A stretch of DNA of 64,000 nucleotides from Paenibacillus_L residui (GTDB lineage: Bacteria > Bacillota > Bacilli > Paenibacillales > NBRC-103111). Position 1 is the stretch's first letter. Every line of letters starts with the position of its first letter. Below the pieces are notes generated by a model. It made no database searches, had not been told where the DNA came from, and worked only from the letters and a program-made list of their open reading frames with translations. The position numbers were made by a program, and so were the translations under genes. Where the stretch lies: the NCBI RefSeq assembly GCF_042677205.1, contig NZ_JBHTIU010000003.1:1-64000 (forward strand), read 5' to 3'. Below, one piece after another: positions 17,145-26,896 of this stretch.

Positions 17145-17891
17145 ATGGAAAGATTGCAGAAAGTGCTCGCCCAAGCGGGTGTAGCTTCGAGAAGAAAATG
17201 TGAAGAATATATTACCGCCGGAAGGGTAGAGGTTAACGATGCCGTAGTGACCCATCTGGGCGTGAAGGTCGATCCTGAGCAGGATGAGATCAAAGTGGAC
17301 GGACGAGCCATCCGCCTTCAGAAGAAAATGTATCTGCTATTTAACAAGCCGAGAGGAGTCATAACGAGCGTTAAGGACCCCGAGGGGCGAAAGGTGGTCA
17401 CGGACTTCCTTAAAGGCATCAAGGAACGGGTTTATCCGGTCGGAAGATTGGATTACGATACGGAAGGCTTGCTGCTGCTCACCAACGACGGCGAATTCGC
17501 GAATTTATTGACGCACCCTAAATATCACCTGCCGCGTACGTATCTGGCTACGGTGAAGGGGGTCCCGCACGGAACGGTTCTGGAGCAGCTGCAGCAGGGG
17601 GTAGAGCTGGATGATGGCCCTACGGCGCCCGCAGAAGTCGAATATCATGATATAGATCCGGAGAAGAATCAGACGGTTATTCAAATAACGATCTATGAAG
17701 GCAGGAACCGCCAGGTGCGAAGAATGTTCGAGGCGGTTCATTTTCCTGTGCTCAAATTGAAGAGAATTCAATTCGGCCCGATACTGCTTGCGGGACTGCC
17801 CAGGGGGAAATACCGCCATCTGGACAAACATGAGGTGGAAGCGTTGAAAGCCGCGGCTTTACGGTCACACAATGTTCAAAATAGCAAATAA
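17145..17891 (+). CDS. rluB: 23S rRNA pseudouridine synthase RluB type
   Basis: This is a 248-residue RsuA/RluB-family enzyme. An N-terminal S4 RNA-binding domain (RLQKVLAQAGVASRRKCEEY) is followed by the catalytic domain with GRLDYDTEGLLLLTNDG, whose Asp is the nucleophile. NRQVRRMFEA lies near the C-terminus. In B. subtilis the enzyme at this locus modifies helix 89-region uridines of 23S rRNA. The start at 17145 has GAGGTGAAGG upstream. The position before resABCDE is conserved with Bacillus. Confidence 0.93.
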   Translation: MERLQKVLAQAGVASRRKCEEYITAGRVEVNDAVVTHLGVKVDPEQDEIKVDGRAIRLQKKMYLLFNKPRGVITSVKDPEGRKVVTDFLKGIKERVYPVGRLDYDTEGLLLLTNDGEFANLLTHPKYHLPRTYLATVKGVPHGTVLEQLQQGVELDDGPTAPAEVEYHDIDPEKNQTVIQITIYEGRNRQVRRMFEAVHFPVLKLKRIQFGPILLAGLPRGKYRHLDKHEVEALKAAALRSHNVQNSK

Positions 17892-17957
17892 GCTGCTCCC
17901 TTCATTTTAGATATAATTAGGGGGGAGTTTAGCTATTGCGGGATGAAGGTGATCGGT

Positions 17958-18485
17958 TTGGGAAAATATAGAAGATGGATGCAGATGATCATCCTGAGCT
18001 CCATTATTGTTCTTGGCGGATGGACCGTATATTCTGCTGTGAATGACAGCGGGCTGAAGGCTGAACCCGGAGGCCCCGCCCCCCAGTTCAAGCTTATGGA
18101 TCTGGAGGGAAATGAACGGAGTCTTGCGGACTGGAAAGGAAAGGCCATCGTGATTAACTTCTGGGCGACCTACTGCGAGCCCTGCCGCGAAGAAATGCCC
18201 GATCTGCAGAAGCAATACGAGAAATGGGCTTCATCCGATGTTATCGTCCTAGGGGTTAACGCCGGAGAGAGCAAGCTCAAGGCGCAGAATTTCGTCAATC
18301 AGGCCAAGGTGACCTTTCCGATCCTGCTCGACAGCGATGAGAAGGTGAGAAAACAATACGGAATCACCCAGTATCCGTCCACCGTGTTTGTTAAGCCGGA
18401 CGGAACGATCGATCAGATCAAGGTCGGGATGATGGACGAGCCTTTCATTGAACACAGCGTCTCCAAGCTATATACTCGGCAATAA
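17958..18485 (+). CDS. resA: thiol-disulfide oxidoreductase ResA
   Basis: ResA is a membrane-anchored thioredoxin-like protein that keeps apocytochrome c haem-binding cysteines reduced. One N-terminal helix is followed by a thioredoxin fold with NFWATYCEPCREEMP (CEPC active site) and the cis-Pro in QYPSTVFV. The TTG start at 17958 has AAGGTGAT 6 nt upstream and gives MGKYRRWMQ, similar to other ResA N-termini (175 aa). An in-frame ATG at 17943 is possible, but its nearest GGGGGGAG is 16 nt away. It is the first gene of resABCDE. Confidence 0.92.
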   Translation: MGKYRRWMQMIILSSIIVLGGWTVYSAVNDSGLKAEPGGPAPQFKLMDLEGNERSLADWKGKAIVINFWATYCEPCREEMPDLQKQYEKWASSDVIVLGVNAGESKLKAQNFVNQAKVTFPILLDSDEKVRKQYGITQYPSTVFVKPDGTIDQIKVGMMDEPFIEHSVSKLYTRQ

Positions 18486-18517
18486 AGATCAGCATTGGCT
18501 TCGGGAGGTGGCAACAG

Positions 18518-20200
18518 GTGATTGAAAATACGAAATGCGAGTGCGGTCACCAGAATCATGTGGGGACCGTACTTTGTGAATCTTGCGGGAAGCCTTTAAT
18601 GGATGACGCGGGCAACGCGCCGTTGGAGATGAGATACGACGGGGTCGCGCGAAGGTCGCAGAAGACCAATCCGTCCTGGATTGACCGGATCTGGAATTTC
18701 TTCTCTTCCGTGAAGATAGCAGTCTATCTGATTATTATTACTCTTTTGCTGTCGATTCTCGGAACGATATACCCTCAGGAAAGTACATTTATCAATTTTG
18801 ATCCTTCGACCTATTACAAAGAAAACTACGGCACTCTCGGCCATATTTATTATTTGCTGGGCTTGTCCCATACTTATGAATCCTGGTGGTTTATCACCTT
18901 GCTGTTTATGATAGGGACTTCGCTTGTAGTCTGCAGTCTGGACCGCGTTCTTCCGCTGTACAGAGCGCTCAGCAAGCAGAAAATCCGCAAGCACCTTATT
19001 TTTATCAAACGGCAGAAGGTTTCTTATTCTGCGGAACTGCCCATTTCATCCGAAGATGAAACGGCGGCGGCCGCTTGGGTAGACGAGATGGCTGCACAGC
19101 TGCGCAAGAAGAGGTACCGGGTCCATACGGACGGTTCAGCCCTTATGGCGGAGAAATACAGATTTAGCCGCTGGGGTCCTTACATTTTGCATATCGGCCT
19201 CATTATTTTCCTGCTTGCCGTTCTTATGAGAGGGATTCCGGGCTGGCATATGGACAAGTACATGGGTTTTCTCGAGGGGCAGACGGTCCGGATTCCGGAT
19301 ACGCCATATTATTTTAAGAACGAGAAATTTACCGTCGATTTTTATGACCAGGAAGAAATGACGGAAAAGTTCCGGGAGAAGGATATTAACGTTTACAAGA
19401 AGTTTGAAACGAAAGGAATTCTGTATGAATGTACCGCTAATTGCGACGATGATCCATTTGCAAAACCGGAATTGAAGGAAGTGCACCGCCAGGATATTGT
19501 AGTGAATAAGCCGCTGGAATACAGGGACTTGCTGATGTATCAGTTCGATTTCGCCCAGACGCCTACCTTACTGTCGGTAAGGCCGTCGATCACGAACAAA
19601 AAGACGGGGGAATCGTACGGCCCCTTCGAATTGTCGATGCTGGAGCCGGAGACAAGTTATGAAGCCGGTCCTTACCACCTGCAGGTGAAAGGATATTATC
19701 CGGATTTCGGACTGGATGACAAAGGGACGCCGATTTCCCTGTCGCCCAATCCCAATCAGCCGGCTTTCATCTTTACGATTACCGGTCCCGACTTGGCGCC
19801 CGATGGCGAGGTATTCATCTATTTCCCTCGCCAGATAGATAAGGAAACGTTCCGTCAGGATGACATTAACGGTGCGATCGCCGAGAAAATAGAGATTTCC
19901 GCAGGCTCTATGGAAAATGTCGAGATTGCCGAGTTTACCAGTTATTTAAACGTTCGTGTCGATAAAGCCATGCCTTATATTTGGGTGGCGTCCGCCATAT
20001 CCATGATTGGGCTCATCATGAACTTCTACTGGCAGCACCGCCGGATATGGCTTCGAATTGACGGCAGGGAGCTTAACCTGGGCGCTCATACGAACAAGAA
20101 CTGGATCGGTCTTCGCAATGAAGTGGCCCAAGCGTTAGGCAAGGTCGGTGTGACCGTCGACGCGAAATCGTTAGATACTTATGGAGGGAGAAAATCGTGA
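18518..20200 (+). CDS. resB: cytochrome c biogenesis protein ResB
   Basis: ResB (560 aa) works with ResC in system II haem delivery and ligation outside the membrane. A short zinc-ribbon-like N-terminus (CECG...CESCG, residues 7-24) precedes several membrane helices near 65-85, 120-140 and 205-230. A large extracytoplasmic domain follows, then a last helix near 490-510. It begins with GTG after CGGGAGGTGG. The stop overlaps the resC start by 4 nt. Confidence 0.93.
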   Translation: MIENTKCECGHQNHVGTVLCESCGKPLMDDAGNAPLEMRYDGVARRSQKTNPSWIDRIWNFFSSVKIAVYLIIITLLLSILGTIYPQESTFINFDPSTYYKENYGTLGHIYYLLGLSHTYESWWFITLLFMIGTSLVVCSLDRVLPLYRALSKQKIRKHLIFIKRQKVSYSAELPISSEDETAAAAWVDEMAAQLRKKRYRVHTDGSALMAEKYRFSRWGPYILHIGLIIFLLAVLMRGIPGWHMDKYMGFLEGQTVRIPDTPYYFKNEKFTVDFYDQEEMTEKFREKDINVYKKFETKGILYECTANCDDDPFAKPELKEVHRQDIVVNKPLEYRDLLMYQFDFAQTPTLLSVRPSITNKKTGESYGPFELSMLEPETSYEAGPYHLQVKGYYPDFGLDDKGTPISLSPNPNQPAFIFTITGPDLAPDGEVFIYFPRQIDKETFRQDDINGAIAEKIEISAGSMENVEIAEFTSYLNVRVDKAMPYIWVASAISMIGLIMNFYWQHRRIWLRIDGRELNLGAHTNKNWIGLRNEVAQALGKVGVTVDAKSLDTYGGRKS

Positions 20201-21471
20201 GCCAACTTTTAGACAACATCAGCTCCTATAGCGGCAATTATCTCTTGATCGCGTTCATTCTGTATACTGTTGCTTTCCTGCTGTTCGTCATGGGGTTGAC
20301 AGGCAGAAGATGGAGCGGGCGCACTCCTGAGGAAAATTCCCGCCGGTGGGGCAAACGGGGATTTATTGTTACAGTTGCCGGATTGGTCATGCATTTGCTG
20401 TTTTTCTTCACCCGCTGGTATGCCGGAGGGCATATCCCGACGAGTAACATGTACGAGTTTATGACTTGTCTGGCGATGATGATTATCATTGCTTTTGTAA
20501 TCGTTTATTTAATTTACAAGAAGCCGGTTATCGGAGTATTCACCATTCCGGTAGCAATCGTCATTATGGCCTATGCTTCCATCTTCCCGCGGGAAATTCA
20601 ACCGCTGATCCCGGCACTGCAAAGCTATTGGCTGGCTATTCATGTTACCATGGCCGCTTTGGGGGACGCCTTCTTCGCGGTAGCTTTCGCGGGAGGCTTG
20701 ATGCACCTGCTGAGAACGGTCGATTTCAAGTCGGAGACGAAGATTGGCCGCTGGGAGAGAAGAGGGGTAGAATTCACTATCTTCTCACTTATCATGATCA
20801 TTGCTTTCGTCGGAGCCACGTTCGGTTTTAACGCAGCCGGTTATAAAGCCGAGTTTCAGAAGCAGGTAACGACCGTAGATGCTGCCGGTAAAGAGCAGGT
20901 GACTACCCAGAAGGAAGTATATGTCCTGCCTCCGATCGTGAAGCCTCACGGCATGGAGACGGTAGAGATGAAGCCCTTCCTCGGGATGAAGCAGCCGCTG
21001 TTCTCCACACCTTCCTGGATGAACGGCAAGGATGCGGGGCGCAAATTCAATACGGTCATCTGGTCTTTCATTAGCGGATTAATTCTGTACGGACTGCTGC
21101 GACTGATTCTGCGCAAGCCGCTCGGAGCGAAGATCGCCCCGTCTTTGCAGGGGCTCGATCCGGATGATTTGGACGAGATCAGTTACCGGGCGGTCGCTAT
21201 CGGGTATCCCGTCTTTACGCTGGGGGCGCTGATCTTCGCCATGATCTGGGCGCATGAGGCCTGGGGCCGCTTCTGGGGCTGGGATCCCAAGGAAGTCTGG
21301 GCGCTCATCACCTGGCTGTTCTATGCCGCTTACTTGCATTTGCGCTTATCCAAAGGCTGGCAGGGCAAGCCTTCGTCCTGGCTCGCCGTCCTTGGCTTTA
21401 TAGTGGTTGTCTTTACGCTTGTCGGGGTTAACCTGATCATTGCGGGACTTCATTCGTATGCCGGTGTATAA
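20197..21471 (+). CDS. resC: cytochrome c biogenesis protein ResC (CcsA family)
   Basis: This 424-residue polytopic protein carries the haem-handling tryptophan-rich signature WGRFWGWDPKEVWALITW. Conserved histidines lie in the flanking helices (MHLLFFF, HVTMAALGD, HSYAG). About eight hydrophobic helices are visible. It begins with GTG in a GTGA overlap with resB. With ResB it forms the system II cytochrome c synthase. resD follows after 60 nt. Confidence 0.93.
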   Translation: MSQLLDNISSYSGNYLLIAFILYTVAFLLFVMGLTGRRWSGRTPEENSRRWGKRGFIVTVAGLVMHLLFFFTRWYAGGHIPTSNMYEFMTCLAMMIIIAFVIVYLIYKKPVIGVFTIPVAIVIMAYASIFPREIQPLIPALQSYWLAIHVTMAALGDAFFAVAFAGGLMHLLRTVDFKSETKIGRWERRGVEFTIFSLIMIIAFVGATFGFNAAGYKAEFQKQVTTVDAAGKEQVTTQKEVYVLPPIVKPHGMETVEMKPFLGMKQPLFSTPSWMNGKDAGRKFNTVIWSFISGLILYGLLRLILRKPLGAKIAPSLQGLDPDDLDEISYRAVAIGYPVFTLGALIFAMIWAHEAWGRFWGWDPKEVWALITWLFYAAYLHLRLSKGWQGKPSSWLAVLGFIVVVFTLVGVNLIIAGLHSYAGV

Positions 21472-21531
21472 TATATGGGAGCGAATGGCCGACATTACGG
21501 CCGAGGAACATGCTGGAAGGAGTGACAACCG

Positions 21532-22248
21532 ATGTCAGAAACGAATACAACCATCCTGGTGGTCGATGACGAAGAACGCATTCGCCGTCTCCTGAGAATG
21601 TATCTGGAGAAGGAAGGTTACGAGATTGATGAAGCGGAGAACGGGGAGATCGCTTTGCAGAAGGCGGTGGATCACGATTATGATCTGATCCTGCTTGACT
21701 TGATGCTTCCCGGAATTGACGGAATTGAGGTATGCGCCAGACTCCGGCAGGTGAAATCGACCCCAGTCATCATGCTGACAGCCAAAGGGGAGGAGGCCAA
21801 CCGGGTGCAGGGCTTCGAGGTAGGAACGGACGATTATGTAGTCAAGCCTTTCAGCCCGCGGGAAGTTATCTACCGGGTGAAAGCGATACTGCGACGCTCG
21901 TCCGCAACGGCTTACTTGTCCAAGGATGCCAACTCGAGCAATAATATCGTCTTTCCCCATCTGGTGATCGAGCATGATGCCCACCGGGTGACGGCAGGAG
22001 GACAGGAAGTGACACTGACTCCGAAAGAATATGAATTGCTGCACTACCTGGCTATCTCCCCGGATAAAGTATTCTCCCGTGAGGAGCTGCTGAAGGATGT
22101 CTGGAACTATGAATTTTTCGGTGACCTGCGGACGGTGGACACCCATGTGAAGAGATTGCGGGAGAAGCTGAACAAAGTCTCCCCCGAGGCGGCTTCCATG
22201 ATTACTACCGTGTGGGGCGTCGGTTACAAGCTTGAGGTGCCTAAATAG
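21532..22248 (+). CDS. resD: two-component response regulator ResD
   Basis: ResD (238 aa) is an OmpR-family regulator. The receiver domain has VVDDEERIRRLL, the phospho-acceptor in LILLDLMLPGIDG, and the conserved Lys in VKPFSPRE. The C-terminal winged helix has LTPKEYELLHYL and RTVDTHVKRLREKL. In Bacillus, ResD activates aerobic and anaerobic respiration genes under low oxygen. The start follows GGAAGGAG. The stop overlaps the resE GTG by one base. Confidence 0.93.
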   Translation: MSETNTTILVVDDEERIRRLLRMYLEKEGYEIDEAENGEIALQKAVDHDYDLILLDLMLPGIDGIEVCARLRQVKSTPVIMLTAKGEEANRVQGFEVGTDDYVVKPFSPREVIYRVKAILRRSSATAYLSKDANSSNNIVFPHLVIEHDAHRVTAGGQEVTLTPKEYELLHYLAISPDKVFSREELLKDVWNYEFFGDLRTVDTHVKRLREKLNKVSPEAASMITTVWGVGYKLEVPK

Positions 22249-24068
22249 TGTTCATCATTAAGAGCGTGGTAGGCAAGCTTTGGATGACGATTATCGGACT
22301 GGTGGCCGTCGTTCTTCTTATTCTCGGATTCTTCTTATTTCGTTACATCGATACCAGCTTTCCGAATGTAAGCAATCAAGAGGAGAACCTGTTGAGGCTT
22401 GCTAATAAGATCGCGTCCGAAGCGTCTGCCCACCATAACGACAACCCTTATTTCGAGGCCTTGTCCGAATTGCTCGAAACCCAGGATTCCGGGATGAAGC
22501 TTCTGGAACGGGGGGCGATCAGCATGGACGAGCCGCTGTTCATGGCGGGCGACAAAATGATCAAGCTCAAGGAAGTGCTGAAGCCCGAAGAACTGGAGGC
22601 AGCATTTGCGGGCGAAACGATTCGCAAGCGATTTTCGGTCTCGATGAACCCATGGCATGGAGGATATGTATATGTGGCGATGCCCTTGTATATCGAAGGG
22701 CAGGCCGAGCCGTACTCGGTCATGATCGTTTATCAATCCATGCAGTCGGTCGAGGATACTCAAGTATATGTCAAGCGGCTGTTTGCCCTCGTTTCTTTAA
22801 TGGGCTTTCTGCTGACGACCTTCTTCGCCTTCTTCCTTATTACCCGGATAACCAAGCCGTTGACCGAGCTGAAGAAAGCGGCCGACTCCATCATCTATGG
22901 CCAGTATGACAAAAGAGTTCCTCCCGTCTCCAACGATGAAATCGGCGAGCTGACCCAAACGTTCAATCTGATGGCCGACCGGCTTCAGGGGACGATCAAG
23001 GATTTGAACCATGAGAAGCAAAATCTGGCCAGCGTTCTTCACAGTATGGAAGACGCGGTGATTTCCTTTGATCCGGAAGGAAATATCATATTCATCAATC
23101 CGCATGGCGAGATGATGATGGAGGATTGGAACGGGCTGGATTGGGACGAGCAGGAAGAAGATGCTATGGCCCCTTATAAAGGGCATATTCCGGACCCTCT
23201 GCGCCAGCTGTTTAATGAAGTGGTGAAAGAGACGAAAGGCATCAGCTCCAGGCTCCATGTCAAGAACGGTGTCTGGTCCGTCGTCATGGCTCCGCTGTAT
23301 TCGGAGGAGCAGGTGCGGGGAGTAGTTGCGGTGATCCGTGACGTTACCGAAGAAACCCGCCTGGAGAAGCTGAGAACGGATTTCGTAGCCAATGTGTCCC
23401 ATGAGCTGAGAACTCCGTTGTCCATGCTGCAAGGGTACAGTGAGGCTCTGGTGGATGACATTGCGGCATCGCCGGAGGAACGCAAGGAGCTCGCTCAGGT
23501 AATTCATGACGAATCCTTGCGGATGGGGCGACTTGTTAAAGATTTGCTGGACTTGGCGCGGATGGAAAACGGCCACATGGAGATGAACCTCCGCGAGGTT
23601 AACATTATGGAACTGATCCAGCGTGTGCAGCGCAAGTTTCTTGTGCTTTCCAAAGATCAGGGAATTCGGCTCGAAACCGACCTGCGCTGTCATGACTTGG
23701 TGCTCCGCAGTGCGGATGAAGACCGGCTGGAGCAAGTTCTGACGAACTTGCTGGATAATGCCATTCGCCACAGCTCGGAAGGCTCAACCATTACTCTACG
23801 CTGCGATAAAGCGGAGTATATGAAAGCCTCGGCTGTAAGGATCCAGATCGAGGATGAAGGCGAGGGTATCCCGCCGGACGCGCTGCCTTATATTTTCGAG
23901 CGGTTCTACAAAGCCGACAAGGCGAGGACCAGAGGAGCGGCGGGCGGCACCGGTCTCGGGCTTGCCATCGTCAAGAACATTGTCGACGCGCATCGCGGAA
24001 CGATTTCCGCGACAAGCACCGTTGGACAGGGAACGACTTTTTCCATCCTGCTTCCGACGGAATCGTAA
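22248..24068 (+). CDS. resE: sensor histidine kinase ResE
   Basis: ResE (606 aa) is a membrane sensor kinase. A helix near 10-30, an extracellular sensor region, a second helix near 180-200, then HAMP (ITRITKPLTELKKAAD), PAS and HisKA (SHELRTPLSMLQGYSEA) follow in order. The ATPase domain has NLLDNAIRHS, DEGEGIPPD and GTGLGLAIVKNIV. It phosphorylates ResD. The GTG start overlaps the resD stop. The operon ends at the strong hairpin at 24080. Confidence 0.92.
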   Translation: MFIIKSVVGKLWMTIIGLVAVVLLILGFFLFRYIDTSFPNVSNQEENLLRLANKIASEASAHHNDNPYFEALSELLETQDSGMKLLERGAISMDEPLFMAGDKMIKLKEVLKPEELEAAFAGETIRKRFSVSMNPWHGGYVYVAMPLYIEGQAEPYSVMIVYQSMQSVEDTQVYVKRLFALVSLMGFLLTTFFAFFLITRITKPLTELKKAADSIIYGQYDKRVPPVSNDEIGELTQTFNLMADRLQGTIKDLNHEKQNLASVLHSMEDAVISFDPEGNIIFINPHGEMMMEDWNGLDWDEQEEDAMAPYKGHIPDPLRQLFNEVVKETKGISSRLHVKNGVWSVVMAPLYSEEQVRGVVAVIRDVTEETRLEKLRTDFVANVSHELRTPLSMLQGYSEALVDDIAASPEERKELAQVIHDESLRMGRLVKDLLDLARMENGHMEMNLREVNIMELIQRVQRKFLVLSKDQGIRLETDLRCHDLVLRSADEDRLEQVLTNLLDNAIRHSSEGSTITLRCDKAEYMKASAVRIQIEDEGEGIPPDALPYIFERFYKADKARTRGAAGGTGLGLAIVKNIVDAHRGTISATSTVGQGTTFSILLPTES

Positions 24069-24079
24069 GCCATTAATCG

Positions 24080-24117
24080 AAATCAGGCCTCTTCCATTCG
24101 TGGAAGAGGCCTGATTT
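24080..24117. terminator. bidirectional terminator between resE and serA
   Basis: A perfect 17-bp stem (24080-24096 with 24101-24117) is capped by a TTCG tetraloop. T residues follow on the plus strand and A-rich sequence precedes it, so it can work for both convergent genes. Confidence 0.9.
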
Positions 24118-24168
24118 TGTTGAAAAAACGAGACTAATCTTGTTGTACGTGAAACAAACAGTGCCGTT

Positions 24169-25755
24169 TTACAAAATGATTTGCTTTACTTTCATAATTT
24201 CCGGCAGTTTGCTTAATTCGTTGACGACTTCCGCCGAAGCGTGCTTGTCAATGGCCAGAACCATGATTGCGGAGCCGCCCGCTTCCTTCCGTCCCACTTG
24301 CATGGATGCGATGTTGACATCGTTCATGCCGAGCAGCGTTCCGACCCGGCCGACCATCCCCGGCTTGTCATTATGCGAGATAAGAAGCATGGCGCCTTCC
24401 GGAGATGCATCCACCGTATACTTGTCAATCTTCACAATTCTCTCGCCATAGCCTTCAAGAACGGTTCCCGCCAGTGTCCGGGTTTCTTTATCCGTCTTCA
24501 AGGTTACGGTAATCAGATTAGTGAAGCTTTCGGAAGCTGACGATTTCTGCACGACAATTTTGATGTCTCTCAGCTTGGCCATATGCATCGCATTGACGAT
24601 GTTGACATCTCCGCCCAGGTGATTGGAGAGGAGGCCTTTGACAATGTAACGGTTGAGATGGGTCGTATCCAGGTCGGCCAGCTCGCCGGTGAAGCCTACC
24701 GTGATTTCCTGGGCGGGGCCTTCCGTCATTTGACCCAGGAAACGGCCCAGCTTCTCGCTCAGCGCGAAGTACGGCTGTAGCTTGTTCAGCACGATCGGTG
24801 GAACAGGAGGCATATTCACCGCATTCTTGAACGGCTCGTTGCGCAGAATATGCAGCACCTCCTCCGAAACATCGATAGCGACGTTCTCCTGGGCTTCCAC
24901 CGTGGAAGCACCCAGATGGGGGGTGACTACGATTTTCGGATGGTTCAACAGCGGATGGTCCGGAGCCGGCGGTTCTTCTACAAATACGTCAAAGCCCGCT
25001 CCCGCTACGATACCTTCCTCGATAGCTTCCACCAGCGCCTGCTCGTTAATAATTCCGCCGCGTGCGCAGTTCACGATGCGCACTCCCTTTTTCATAAGCT
25101 GGAATTGCGGACGGTCGATCAAGTTGCGGGTTTCATTCGTCAGCGGAGTATGGACGGTAATAAAATCAGCCTGCGAGGCAATTTCGTCCACCGTGGCCAA
25201 TTTGACTCCGAGCTTGTCGGCGCGCTCCTGGGTAAGGAACGGATCGTAGCCTACAATCTCCATTCCGAATACTTTGGCTCTTTTGGCCACCTCGCTGCCG
25301 ATTCGGCCCATACCGATAACTCCGAGCACTTTGTTCCTCAGCTCGACGCCTACGAACGATTTGCGGTCCCATTCGCCGGAGACGGTCTTCTTATAGGCTT
25401 GCGGAATTTGCCGCGCAACCGCCATGAGCATGGCGAATGTAAGCTCGCAAGTGGCAATGGTGTTACCGTCAGGAGCGTTAACTACGACAATGCCCCGTTG
25501 GGTGGCGGCTTCCAGATCGATATTATCCACGCCGACGCCTGCGCGTCCGATCACTTTCAAGCGGGCGGCCGCCTGCATGATTTTAGCGGTAACCTTGGTC
25601 TGGCTGCGGACGAGAAGTGCATCGTATTCGCCAATAATGGCTGTCAGCTCATCCTCGGAAAGCCCCGTCTTCTTGTCTACGATAACATCGTCAGCCTCAC
25701 TTAGCTGGCGTATGCCCAAATCACTGATTGGATCAGAAACTAACACTTTGTACAT
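24169..25755 (-). CDS. serA: D-3-phosphoglycerate dehydrogenase
   Basis: SerA (528 aa) oxidises 3-phosphoglycerate with NAD, the first step of serine synthesis. The Rossmann motif is GVIGMGRIGSEVAKRA. Substrate and catalytic residues lie in NCARGGIINEQAL and HLGAST. The C-terminus has the intervening (ASB) domain and an ACT domain (MLLISHNDKPGMVGRVGTLL), the usual site of serine feedback. The start has GAGGAGG 9 nt upstream. Transcription is controlled by the T-box leader upstream. Confidence 0.96.
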   Translation of the reverse strand: MYKVLVSDPISDLGIRQLSEADDVIVDKKTGLSEDELTAIIGEYDALLVRSQTKVTAKIMQAAARLKVIGRAGVGVDNIDLEAATQRGIVVVNAPDGNTIATCELTFAMLMAVARQIPQAYKKTVSGEWDRKSFVGVELRNKVLGVIGMGRIGSEVAKRAKVFGMEIVGYDPFLTQERADKLGVKLATVDEIASQADFITVHTPLTNETRNLIDRPQFQLMKKGVRIVNCARGGIINEQALVEAIEEGIVAGAGFDVFVEEPPAPDHPLLNHPKIVVTPHLGASTVEAQENVAIDVSEEVLHILRNEPFKNAVNMPPVPPIVLNKLQPYFALSEKLGRFLGQMTEGPAQEITVGFTGELADLDTTHLNRYIVKGLLSNHLGGDVNIVNAMHMAKLRDIKIVVQKSSASESFTNLITVTLKTDKETRTLAGTVLEGYGERIVKIDKYTVDASPEGAMLLISHNDKPGMVGRVGTLLGMNDVNIASMQVGRKEAGGSAIMVLAIDKHASAEVVNELSKLPEIMKVKQIIL

Positions 25756-25820
25756 GGTTGATTGTCCTCCTCTAAGTCAGTAAGATACCCGGCGGTTGGG
25801 AGCAGCCGTGTATTTAAATT

Positions 25821-26120
25821 AAAAAACTCCCATCTCCTCTATACGGATTCCGTACAGAAGGGACGAGAGTTAACTTTCGTGTTGCCACCCTTATTCGCTG
25901 TATGCTTGCGCATGACAGCCTCAGCGGCCATTCGCTGGCCTTGAAGATAACGGCTTCTGCCGACCGCACCTACTTCGAAGCATGATGGGGAATAGGATCC
26001 TTCTCATCCGCTCGTTGTTCAGCGCAGCAACTCCGGAATGCTCCGCATAATTATCACCGCCGATTCACACCGACCATCGGCTCTCTGAAGGCTTCCTTAC
26101 GCTTGGTTCCATCACTGTTA
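25821..26120 (-). promoter_or_regulatory. T-box riboswitch of serA, serine specific
   Basis: On the minus strand stem I has AGAGAGCCGATGG and GGTGTGAATCGG. The specifier AGC at 26042-26040 is placed by alignment to the tyrS type of stem I: six nt before GAG-TTGC and then CTGAA. The T-box reads AGGGTGGCAACACG; its TGGC (25887-25884) pairs with GCCA, fitting the tRNA-Ser 3' end. The terminator arms (25871-25849 with 25847-25827) form a 20-plus bp stem followed by six T (25826-25821). Uncharged tRNA-Ser would favour readthrough into serA. Confidence 0.92.
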
Positions 26121-26143
26121 TGTTGCGTTATTGATTTTTTCAT

Positions 26144-26172
26144 AATGTACCATGCAAGTCCGCAAAGGTCAA
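26144..26172 (-). promoter_or_regulatory. sigma-A promoter of the serA T-box transcript
   Basis: On the minus strand -35 TTGACC (26172-26167) and -10 TACATT (26149-26144) are separated by 17 nt. Transcription would begin near 26137, just upstream of T-box stem I. Confidence 0.75.
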
Positions 26173-26223
26173 CAACTAATTAAAGACAATTTTGTGTCAA
26201 CTTGTTCCCGGCCGGCTTCCGCT

Positions 26224-26712
26224 TTACTTCCCGCTGTGTCTATCCAGGCATTCCTGGTATAGATTGGCGGCGAAAGCGGCATCCTTCCAGCCTTCGATAA
26301 CGGTCTTCTTATTTTCCAAATCTTTATAAACCTCGAAGAAATGGGCGATTTCCTTAAGCTTGTGCTGAGGGATATCCTCCAACGAATTTACGCCGTCATA
26401 GCGCGGATCGTTCACGGGAACGCCTAACAGTTTCTCATCCGGTCCTTTATCATCCGTCATAATGAGGACGCCGATCACGCGGGCTTCGATTACGCATCCG
26501 GGGAACGTCGGGAATGAAGTCAGAACGAGAATGTCCAGCGGGTCCCCGTCCAGCGCCAGTGTGTTCTTCAAATAACCGTATTCGGCCGGATAATGCATTG
26601 GAGAATACAGCACCCGGTCCAGAATGAAGGCTCCCTTGTCTTCATCGTACTCGTACTTGTTCTGACTTCCTGTTGGAATTTCAATGAAAGCATCTACGAC
26701 TAAATTTGACAT
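26224..26712 (-). CDS. ppa: inorganic pyrophosphatase, family I
   Basis: This 162-residue soluble pyrophosphatase hydrolyses PPi to phosphate and drives biosynthetic reactions. The family I signature DGDPLDILVL (the DxxxxD metal site) is present, along with EIPTGSQNKYEYD and YPAEYGYL. The start has AAGGAGGAAAG. Unlike B. subtilis, which uses a family II enzyme, this is the classical type. It lies alone on the minus strand, downstream in order from the serA promoter region. Confidence 0.95.
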   Translation of the reverse strand: MSNLVVDAFIEIPTGSQNKYEYDEDKGAFILDRVLYSPMHYPAEYGYLKNTLALDGDPLDILVLTSFPTFPGCVIEARVIGVLIMTDDKGPDEKLLGVPVNDPRYDGVNSLEDIPQHKLKEIAHFFEVYKDLENKKTVIEGWKDAAFAANLYQECLDRHSGK

Positions 26713-26784
26713 GTTCTTTCCTCCTTAAACTCTAACCATTCCTACTGGAATGTAAGGCTTTTACCGAAACTTACCGTTTATTAT

Positions 26785-26812
26785 TTTATAGTAAGCTGCT
26801 CGGCAAAAGCAA
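26785..26812 (-). promoter_or_regulatory. candidate sigma-A promoter of ppa
   Basis: On the minus strand TTGCTT (26812-26807), a 16-nt spacer, and TATAAA (26790-26785) lie about 75 nt before the ppa start. Confidence 0.5.
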
Positions 26813-26896
26813 TCATTGTCCGCTTGAATTCGTCTTTTTTTTTCGTTATCCTTCAAATAAGCTTCATAAAGCTCATTGGCAGAAAGGAAGATCCGC

